Positions 43,701-55,500 of a stretch of DNA of 64,000 bases are shown here, in pieces. The stretch comes from Sipunculus nudus (taxonomy: Eukaryota; Annelida; Sipuncula; Golfingiida; Sipunculidae). The stretch's first letter is position 1. Each line of letters begins with the position of its first letter. A program made the position numbers and the translations under genes. The stretch is taken from the NCBI GenBank assembly GCA_026874595.1, contig CM049310.1, forward strand, positions 77,679,056-77,743,055. The letters run 5' to 3'. The notes beneath the pieces were generated by a model. That model was not told where the DNA came from and searched no databases. It worked only from the letters and a program-made list of their open reading frames with translations.

Positions 43701-46308
43701 GTACTGGGCTTAAACATCTAACTGCAAGCCCTAGTGTCTCTTTATTACAAATATTCATGTAATTTTTTTAACATGCTGGAAAATATTTCATATTTTTGGT
43801 TTCCCATTAAAATTTTTGGAAAAACGAAATTTCGGAAAAACGGCATTCGGGAAAACGGCGCTCTAATAGTACTGTAGTTTGTTTTGCCTATATCCCCATG
43901 CTCACTAATACCCCAAAAATACAAGGGCATCTGATGACAAAGTCAGATGAACCAGAATTTTTCAAAGGGAAATTAGTAACTAAGAACATAAGCAACTATC
44001 CACCCATGTCACATGGTTTTTCTGTTTGTCAACACTGCTGTGTTTACTAAATCCTGGTACATATACAATCTTATCCATCAGTATCAGACGCATCATAAGT
44101 ATTTTCTCTATGGGAATTACCTAGAGTACAATAATATAGGCCGTTGGAACCTGCAGGCATCAAACTTATAGACCATTCTTAAAATAATACATAGTATCTT
44201 TGTGGATAACTGCCAGTCAGTCTTACCCTCTGGTTTAGGCCTCGTCTGTACTCATCATGGTCATCAAATGTAATGTTTCCTCCAGCTGACGTGAAATCTG
44301 TATGGGGTCCTACAGGGTCTCCATTGATGAAGAACTGAGCTCTCACCACATCACCTCTGATATTTCTGGTCAGTGGAGCCACCACACAGGTAAACTCTAT
44401 CTTATTATTACTGTTCACCACAGGACCAACCAAATCTGGACAGGATCCTTCAGCCAGAGGTGGGGTGTGGTCTGCAGAAACAAAATAAGGCAAAATATAT
44501 ATAATTATAGGTATGCATACATTTATGTGTAGGGTTAATCAGAAATGTAAATGTTGGGGTGCACATGTCTGAACAAACAGGCCTAGAACTGTTATAGCAT
44601 GAAGACACAACACTGAGAATCAGCTGAAGATATAGTCCATACATTGACCTTCAAGCACTAGAAATGATACTCTTGCTGGACGGACATGTATACATAAATT
44701 TCCATCCAGTAGGATTATCATAGGACATGATGGTCCATGTATGGATTACAGAAGTGATGACCAAGATACAAGGTTCAGAAATCTGCAAAAAAATGTATGA
44801 ACATTTAACAGATAATGTCTCTGTAATGGTGAGAATAGCACCGTCTTCTGTTTAATTGTCCGAAACGTTTTAAATGTTGCTGTCATCTATCTTGGGATAT
44901 AAAAATATAATAATTTATAATTTAAATCTTCAACAACTGATTAATAACAGTTTCTGTGTGAACCTTTCCTTAACATTACCATATATTTCTTCTGAGTACT
45001 TCCTGTAAACATATTTCAAAATAATATTAATTTTTATGCATAGTTTAAACAAAAGATGATATAAATTTATAATTTTTATAGCACTTTATAATAACAGAAC
45101 CAGGTCTTGAACCCATTTTTTGTTAATATTAGTTCAGTATTAAAAAATCTGGGTTCAAAATGATCCCGAGTTAATGCACCGATACCTTCAAATCTATCTT
45201 TAAAGGTTCAGTAACAAAAGGGGAATTTTGAATTACCCCTATGGGGACTGTTATGAATTATATCTGTACAGGAATTATTCTGTCTTTCAAGACATTGGAC
45301 CTATAAGTATTCCTTTAAAAGGGAAATTGTTGGTGTACGATGCAATAGGGTGAATTTAAAGTGAGCAATTTCATATAAAAACACCACATTTCCAGAGGAT
45401 AAAGAGCAGAAATAAGGCCAAACAAAAGTCAAAAGGCTGAAAATTATCTTTGATGAATCACAAATAACAGACCTGTAAATATACATAATAATCACCAAAT
45501 ACTGATAGTGGTACTGATAGGGCAGAGTACAAACTGTCAAAAGTGGCTGGAGAAACCTTTCTGCAGCCACAAGAACTTCAGGCATTAAAGGAATTATTAA
45601 TATAAAGTATTTCCCCTTGTGTAACACAGCTTCCGCAGATACAGACTTGTGTCATTTATTGAGACAGTGAGTGAAGGATGGAGACCGAATGAACAGATCT
45701 CATCTGGGCAGACGACAATGACGCCTGGTAAGATCAGGGGCTCGTGAAGTTCTTACGTTACTTCCTCCCTTGCACTCGGCTGGCGGAACGCCTCATCTTC
45801 GAGTGTCCTCGGTTGAATTAGGTCGCCGGGTTTCTTCGATTTTTCTACCTTAACTGGCAAATTTCGATACAGCTATATTTGGTGTTTTGCGCATAGCAGG
45901 CCCACGAATACCGATCTCAAAAGTGTCGTCATAGTCATTGCAATTATTAAATGCACCTTCGCTGCCTCATAAATAGAACATGATCTCCAACAGAAATGCC
46001 ACACAGTGCCAACTTGTTTGGCTTCGAGGTTACTTGTCATACTGGCCGAGTATCGGCAAGTTAGACGTGATACGGATGGAAGACAAGCGACTTTCAAAGA
46101 CGGGTTCTCTGAGCTTGCCTTTGGCTAATGGAACATTGGATGCCATTGACGGCTGAATGAAAGCATTTCTGGCATACCAGTGTATAAGCCTAGCGACTGG
46201 CTTTCCTTCCAACTTTGTGCTCAAACCTAACCATCGGAGTCACCTTCGTCTTCTACAGACTTCCATGATGATGATGATGTACACATTGTGGCCCTACATG
46301 TCTGTAAG

Positions 46309-46363
<55 letters not shown>

Positions 46364-49300
46364 GGGCTCACATCTTTTTTTACTGTAAAATCTGTAGTAG
46401 CACAGAAGGAACATATATCGCTCCATTGCAGGCTTCTTCTGTTCCAAATTATTCTTTCAGGCCTGAACATATTAATTTGAGCGGACCACATGAGCTCGTT
46501 AATATCTTTATATGTACATGATGCATAATTTATAGACCAATAAAAAAAACCTGCACTTACCTTTGCACATTCTTCGCGAGTCATCATACACCTGATGTGG
46601 CTGGCAGTTCTTTGAATCTATAAAGTAGAAAAACGACGTTTAACACAGTAAAGCCCACTGAAAATCCAAATGTTTGCTGGCTTAATCAGCGTAAGAGGAG
46701 GCGAATTATAAAATGTAATCGGTTAATAAGCGGTGTACATGCGGTTGTGTGATGACCTCGGATCCACTCTAATTTTATTTGGAATTAACTTCGAATTGAA
46801 AGGAAAATTGGTTTAAATTTCATGACTCAGAATTACAATTGAAAATGGCTTAAATAACAAATGACCAAGGGGTCAGAATGCTAAGCTGACCAGGAAGACA
46901 TCGACAAAGGGAATTTTAACATCTGAATGCCAAAGTTTGTAGGTGAGATCCTCATTTAGCTTAAGCATAACTCGGAGGATATGGGTAACAGAGACCTAAC
47001 TTCAGGTTTCCGACGATTTTTTCATATGCCTAGCTGGATGTCAAGTTAGAAGATTCTAGGTCCAATGGTTACGGTTTGTGCCCAGAAGACCGTTTCTTTG
47101 AAGGTCTCAACAATAAATACTTAAAAACATGCATAAATTTTATTAATAAAGGTGGCGCCACCAGTCTGCAGGAACTGATGAAACACTCCATGATCAATTT
47201 GCATGCAAAAAATCCTGCGATCAATGCATTAGTTATGTATATGTGCATGCTTAGGATCATGGTAATGAATTCATTAATTGTTCAGAAACAGGAGGTTTTG
47301 TATAAGATTTTTATTTATAGTGAGGGGTACAGACAAACTCTAAAGCTCAACGGATATGGGTAACAGAGAACTAATTTCACGTTTCCATGGAGATTTTGGA
47401 TGGACCTCCCTGGATGTTAAATTAGAAGATTCTAGGTTGATTGGTTACGATTGTACCCTGTAAACGGACGCTTGTATCTTTGAAGTTCTCAAAAATAGAG
47501 AAAAATTGCGTAAAAACTAAAAAAAAAATCCAGGTGGGGCCACCAGTCTTGAGGTTAATGATAAAACTCTCCATGATCAATATGCATACACAGAATCATG
47601 GTGATCAAAGCAATAGTTATTCAGATACTGGAGCTTTGGTATCCAACAATTATTTATTCGGTGGGTTACTTCTAAGCCAATTAGCTTAAAGGATAAGAGT
47701 AACAGAACAATTTCAGGTTTCATAGAAGATTTTTATAAAGACCTCTTTGAATATCAAGTTAAGAGATTCCAAGGTCTCAAAAATAGAAAAAAAAATGCAT
47801 AAAAAATATGAAACAAATGGCGCCAACAGTCTATAGGAACCGTTGTTATACTCCATGATCCTGCATGCAAAGAATCATGATGATTAATGCATGAGTTGTT
47901 CAGATACCGGAGCTTTTGTATCAAATGTACAATTATTATTGATTATCAGATATTTCTGAGCCCCATAGCTCGGAGTATATAGGTAACAGAGACCTAAGTT
48001 AAGGTTTCCGAGGAGATTTTTCATGGACCTCTCAGGTATCAAGTTAGAAGATTATAGTTCAAGCAGTAACCCTTTGTGCCTGGTTAACAGACTATCAGTA
48101 AGTTGATCTAAAATGACTTTAGGAAAGCATTAGTGCAATAAATTACGGCTAATGATATATGTGTTCGTTTTGTAATATCCGACATCCATCTTGGTTTAAT
48201 GGATTACTAACTATCAGTTAATTTACGGTTATATAATATAAAGTCATATGTTTTATGCACTACAAGGCCTCTCAGCCAAGGTATGTTGGGTTTGACGTAT
48301 AAAATGCTATTCTAAGAAGCCCAGTGTTGACTTCTGATTGGTCTCTCCCCATTTAGCTCACTTGCCTGCATACTTTAGTATATGATTTTTGAAATTTACG
48401 AAATTTGTGCATTCATGTTCACATTGTTGTTACATTTTATTTAAAGTGACTCAGTCCGCGTGCATACACACACACACACAAATATATATAGATTTATGTG
48501 TGTGCCCGTGTGCCGGCATGGTGTAAGCAAAATCGCTTAGGGCGATCCTCGCTGAGGTTTTCGTTTTGTGTGCTTAGATAAAAAGTTTTCAAATCATAAT
48601 AGGTCGATTAGGCGGGAACAAAGCTGGAGCAGAATATGACCAATTATTTAATAAGAGTACACAGGACCCAAACACTGCAGGTGACTGCTCTGCATAATGC
48701 GTATGCTTGTGGAAAAGGTCTATTAATAGTTATTTACTCACGTATTTGTACGCATCCAGGCATGCTGATTCGGGTCTGGTCAACTCGGAATATGTAACGA
48801 CCTGTGATGCCAACGTTTGAATTCCTTGCTACCTGAAGGACATCCGCCCTCAAAGCCCCCGGAAGCATGTAAAACTCAGAATGTGGGGACCCAGGACTAT
48901 GACCAGAATTGATTCCTGCCTGAAATTAAGACAAACATTTTTTATTAAAAACTGACATATAAAATTGCGTTGGTCATTAACATGCATGTGTATCAATACG
49001 CACTTCTTATCCAGGATGTAAGACGCCACTAAACATACATACTTGTACGTGAAATGAAAAAGGGAGAGAGTATTCAAACTTATAGAACCTATAACACTTA
49101 TCTGAAACTCCAGGGACATCTTCTAATGATCTCTGGCACATTTTGATTTTAAAGTTTGACAGTTGAGACAAGTAGTCTTGGCCAAACCTATACAGTTCAT
49201 AAGTGGAAGAGGTTCTTTTGAGTAGAAATGACCTATAGTTTAAGGGTAGATCGAACTTTACGGAACAACATTACGAGCATTACGCGTGCTCAAAAGTTCT

Positions 49301-52300
49301 ACTGACATTGACGGTAACCAAACACTGGACATATCAAGCACACGGGATAACGTGCAGATCCCTTAAAAGGCAGAACCAGGATGATAATCCTCAATTTTGT
49401 ATATCATTTTTGTCCCGCAATCTGTTTAAAATTCATTTTAACCATGTCAGCGACTGATCACATGCTGGAGCACAAAGCTGGGGATACATACAGACAATCA
49501 TATAAAACACAGTAGAAATAGTAGGCAGACTTTTGTTTCGGGGAGAGTAATCATATTTAGTATGGTACATTATTATTAAAAAAAAGAAATAGCATAAGTT
49601 GTTGTAATGCATCAGAGTACGATATTTACACGTACGTGTGTCTTTAACAGCCAATCCAACATTCGATACTTAATGTGGGCGTACTGAAAGGTTCTGGGGA
49701 TTCAGTTCTTGCACGAATTCCTCTTCACAAACCCCACCCACTTCTCAAGCCATTGCCAAACTCTGTCAGGATATAGACAGATTTGTGCCTTGGCCATGTC
49801 CTAGGCCTAATCTCAGTTTACAACCCGTACCTGATTTGTTTTTTCCCCTCCCATAATATATGCGGGTCGTGTCTGCTTTCCAATAAACCACAGGCCCCTA
49901 TGCACACGAGGTCCTAAATCATGGATATATATAGAGTCTCCCTTGCTCACGGATAGGAAATAATGTTGACAAATGCCTTGTAGGTGTTGAAACACCCCTC
50001 CTTCATGTACCATGCATACCACTTCCTTAATTCTACGTTTACACGAGACCACGAGTACCACGATTTGGTCATTTTTTATTTATCGTGTTGAAATCTCATC
50101 TTATCTAATAGAGCGTAGATCAGAATCTTGGTGATCGCGAGGGATCTTCTTGATCGTGAGACATCTTTGTGATCGAGTGTATTAATGCGTAGTAGAGGCA
50201 TCTAAATATATGGTGATAGAGCGTGGAAGAATTCAATGGGGCGTGACGAGATAATTGTTATACAGCGTAGTATAATATCCATGTTTGTGTAATCACTGGA
50301 CAGGCTGTTGAAATGCAAAATCTACCTATTTTTATCCCAGTCTTGTCGTGTTTAAACGCCCTTCTATATCTCATCAGAAGGCAATAAAGGTAAGAGAGCT
50401 TAATGAACGTAAGAGAACATAAGCAAGTGTCAGGGATCAAAATATCGTGATGATCTTGAAAGATTGCAACGAATCGTTACAGGTCTTCATAGAATGGTAA
50501 GGCATCGGTTATCCAATTATAAATCTTGTGTAGGATCCTAACAAAACGTATTGTATCATATAAAGCGTATGAAACCGTACAAAAAGGAATAAAAATATCA
50601 AAGAATTATAAGAAGAAAGTCTTAAAAAAACAAAGGATCAATTCGGTTAATTATATTTAGACAGACAAAGACTTGACTCATGAGGATTTAATCAGGAATA
50701 TGAGTCCTTTACATCCTTTGACGATCCACATTTTGATGGAAACTTATTTAAATTAAGAGCATCAGCACCAATAAGTAAAAACTCATGCAGAAAAACTAAA
50801 TGAAAAAGGATAAGTTCTTCACGTAAACTGCTTATCCTTAGATACACGTATTCACAATGGAATATGTAAGAAAAATCATCCTATCTTAAGCTCTGTCTTA
50901 GCTACTGATGTTCAATTAACACATCGAGGATCTTCCAATTGTGTCTGCTTGAATATTAACATTTCAGATGTTAATGCAGAAGAGGAAAGCTCAATATTAA
51001 CAAATGGGTCCCTCTGCTTTTGATACCTAGGACTGTATATTACATCTATTACATGATGGGATGCTGGTAATTGAAATAAAAGTGCATGACTCCGGATTCT
51101 TAAAAATTACTTATTCAGGGTAACATAATCTATATATACATGTAATAGAAACTTGGGTAATTCGTTCAGGTGGTTCAGAAAGCTGTTTTAAAGACGTTCC
51201 TACATTTTGCTAATGTCATACATGTGCATTTAGATGGCCTTTACCATTGCATTCTTGTTACTACTGGGATCGTCGATGAGACCTGTCCACCAGTTAGCGC
51301 CCGTTTTCTCCGTCCCAGCCGTCCACGTAAGTTTCTTGTAGTTGAATAAAACGAAGGTGCTTTGGTTGTCTGTCACCAACACAACTTGGAACGTGTTCTC
51401 CTGCAAAGAAAATCCAAGATGCTTGAACCGCAATGACTTTATATTCATTGATTTGTACGCTAGGAAGATCAGATGAATTTGTATTTTAATGATATTCTGA
51501 ACGTGTTCCGGTGTATAAAACATCCGACGAATATGTGCAATTCGCCTTTTTTATAGTAACTTGTACATTTTTAACATACGCTCTAAATGGGCAGTAATAT
51601 TGAGAAAAGAAATATATATTTCACATATAGTACTAATGAGGTTTCTGTCGCAATTAAAACGCACTATTTGGCTTGGTTCAGCAGTATTAAGAGCTAGTTC
51701 ATGATCAGTAACGTAAACCCGATTCCGGCAGGTTCATATTCACCATTTTTAACATTAAATAATACATTTCACACAATGTTCAACAGAAAGTCAAATAAAC
51801 AACTTCATGTTAAGCACGGTTTTAAAAGAACAAGAGTAAGGTTTGAATAATCCTGGAACACAAACATATTTAAGGAATGTTTTGTCCAATATCGTGTTAT
51901 TAAATATGATCAGTTCCTGTTCAACACAACATAAACCACGTAATATGTATGTATATCTGTATTTATATTTAATCATAGAATATACAATGTGCACATAGTC
52001 CTTGCTTGTAATTTTCAAATTCAACCTATTTGTGTGAATTTGTGTCTAGCACCAATTTATTAAATCTTTTTAGATTTGTCCATTTTAGTTTATTTTGTTG
52101 CTATACTTAATTTTAATTTCAGTACTTTATGTAGGCCTTTCTACAACTTTAAGAATACGCATTGACCCGGAGATCTGCATAATAACCAAAGAATTTTCAT
52201 TAAATGTGACAGAAGAGAACTGCTTGATTTTAAATTGACATGACCAAAGCAAGTTTAATATATATGTCGGCATGCTCACAGATTAATGTCTAAACTGACG

Positions 52301-52470
52301 ACCTATATAAATATATATTCATTGTTTATAGGTTTGAAATGAAGTCCATATATGATTTTTCATTAAAATATAAGGCCTACTCCCAGTGTAACATGTTAAG
52401 AAATTAACGAAAACTTTTCTATAAAAATAAATTCCTATTTGCATGTATCCCTATTACTTTTAAGTTAAAG

Positions 52471-52517
<47 letters not shown>

Positions 52518-55500
52518 CCGTTTTCTTTCTGAAATGTCTGATTAAACTTTTATCACACATTTTTGTCTTTTGTATACACATGTACCCGTCGGCCTCTTGT
52601 TATATTCCCATTTTTATTATAGATGTAACTTTACATTTGGTCTTTTTGTGAACTCGCCATCTTTCTGGTAATACGTCACTCTGTCCCACGTAACAATGTA
52701 AAGGTAATGCGGAACAAATTGGTTGAAACCGGTTGCTCCAAATGCAAGGGCTATATCTGCGCCTGCGCGGTGCAGCTCCAGTTCATCTGTCGTCTCACGG
52801 TAGTATACCTAATACATACAAAACAAAGAATAAAATAATTTAAAGTAAACAAATGGCAAGTAAAGAAATATAGTATATGCTCACTCGGAAATAATAACTA
52901 ACAGCCCCCAGACAACAAATTTTAGCAAAGTCATGGCAATGTAAATGGACACTTATAGTCCGTATCATCTGCTCTAGCCGAAACATTCAACCTCCATTCA
53001 GGAATAGATTCCAAACACTTGTTATCTAGATGTTTGAGAGTAAGTGCCAATACTTGCATACATACTGACCATCAAGTTACAATTTATATCTCAACTGAGG
53101 CCCCACAACTGTATTGTGCGTAGAGGGTTTTTTTCACACTTTAAAAACAGATTGGTCAAATATTTGACCAATTTAGTTGGTTGATTTTGATAATGGAAGA
53201 TTTAGCTAACACATTGGTTATTTCAATCAACTCGTTGGTCATGCACTAACCAATACGATTGGTCATTTTGACCAATTTTTAATGGTCGACCATTTGGTTG
53301 CATACATCTAACCAATTTACTTGTTTGATTTTACCAACATTTTTTCCAATAGATTGATCAACCACAGACCTAAAAGATTGATCAGTTTCACATCCGACAC
53401 AAAAGTGCTCCTGATCAGTTGCAAGTGAAGCAAGCTTTACTGACTTTTATGCGAGTGGTCAAAGGTTCGATTCCACGATCGGGCTGAATTTTGTGCTTCC
53501 CCCTTGAAACCCGCACCAAAGCAATCTGAATCTGAAGAATAGCTTGTAACAAGACTTCCACCTATTCTGGATAATAAAACAACTAAAAAAAGGGAGCGAA
53601 AGTAGCAGTGCACACGTAATTGTTATCACTGATCTAACCAACTGGCATCTATTGATATGACCAATTTCTTACCTTTTTAACCGATTTGTTAATGATATAG
53701 ATTAATTATTGGTAAAACGGACCAAAACTAGTTGGTTAGTATTTAGCCAATTTAGATCAGTTAAAATTTCAACCCAAAAAGTTTGGTTGTTTTGACCAAG
53801 AGATTGGTTGGACACATATGTACCAACTAGATATATAAAAAATATATTGGTAATTTCAACCAGTCTGTTTTTTGAGTGCATGCCCTCACGTTGAACGCCG
53901 AATACCGTAGTCTGAACCAGATGTGACCATGATTTAGAGGGTACACTCTCAACCTTTGGAACTGTAAAGCAATCAAGAAAAAAGAATTTAAAAAGAATTG
54001 TTTGCTTTACATGCCTGTAGTTACATCACCTCATATCCACCTTTCTTTGAAAATGTATATTATAGTTACATGACGGGGGAATGATAATGCAGGTAGATAA
54101 TTAAAGGACATAATTTTCAACAAGGTAAATAAATACCTACTTGACATCTTTTCTAAAAAAACATAATTATTTTAAAATATGAGAAATAAGTCTACAATTT
54201 ACAGCATATCTGGCCCATTTATGAGGGTCAAGTTTATTGATCTCATGCAAAAACAGCCTTGGTTGATAGCTATCGATTTGGGGAAGTCTTATAAACACCT
54301 TTAAACAAATATAACAATTAAAATAAGCAAAGACGGCAACTCCTATAGGGACACATCTGAACTGCCAGATAATTTTGAAGAGACCTAAAAGCTGTGCAAC
54401 AAAAGCCGAAGATTTATTGTAAAATTCTTAATTGCCATATTAGGCTGTCACTTCCATACGTAGTTTTCTAGGAAATTGTTGAAAATATAAACTTTTCAGA
54501 AATGAATCTCCAAAAAACATGAGGACACAGGTTAGTGGAACAGAGTATAGAAATATTTAACTTTCGAGGTACTTCGACTGGGCTTAGGATTTCCCAACAT
54601 TATAGCGTGAAGTACATAACAGCAAAAAGACAAAAGCATGACTGCAATAAGCACTACTTGATACTCTCCAATGCCTCGATAACATAGCATAGTATTAACA
54701 AGGTTTTATGCCGTTTCTATTATTTCGGAAATTGTTACATTTTAAAAAATACAAGGAATCATATCGTGTCATATTTCAAGTATTCCATCTATAACAAACA
54801 ATGATTTTAAACTTAATTTATAAGAAACAGTATTGGTTTATATTCATGATGAGTTTCATGAAATATATCAGATTTTTGGTGAGGCATCACGGCGCCAGGA
54901 AAGCCTGGTGACCTCTGACCTCATTAAATATGAATTTTTTTTTTCTTGAAATCGAACTTTGGCGAGATATTATATCCATTATCACTTATTTTCAGTTTTA
55001 TCAAAATCCATTATACTCCTGGTAAGTTATCGCGGCGACACCACAAAGTAGCCTTTTGATCTCCGACCTTACTAAATTTGCGTGGATTTTGCCCATAATC
55101 GAACTCCGGCGAGATAATTTATTGCTAAGTAGGTATGGTGAGTTTCTTGGAAATCCATCGAAGCCCCGGCTAGTTATCGACACTAAACAGTAACAGACGG
55201 ACGGACGGATCGTGGGTATACCATCATGCATCCTGTCATACAAAAATAAAGTCCAAAGAAACATACCAAAATTTTATAGTTTTCCCATCTATAGATTTGC
55301 AAGATTTATCTGAGTAAAATTTTACCTCATTTATGTCGAGCCGTTTCGCGGTATCCGTTACTTCTCGGAAATCATTAAATTAAACAACTCTTTCTTAATG
55401 AAAAAATATATGACGTTCCATCACTATATGCTAAGATGAAATTATGCTTTTGACTTGAACAGTGAAAGATGGCGCTGAAAACAAAATGAGACAAGTTAAA

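Noticed and set aside
53441-53490. tRNA gene on the plus strand
   Set aside because: Only the B-box region matches and no paired acceptor stem was seen; treated as a SINE fragment.
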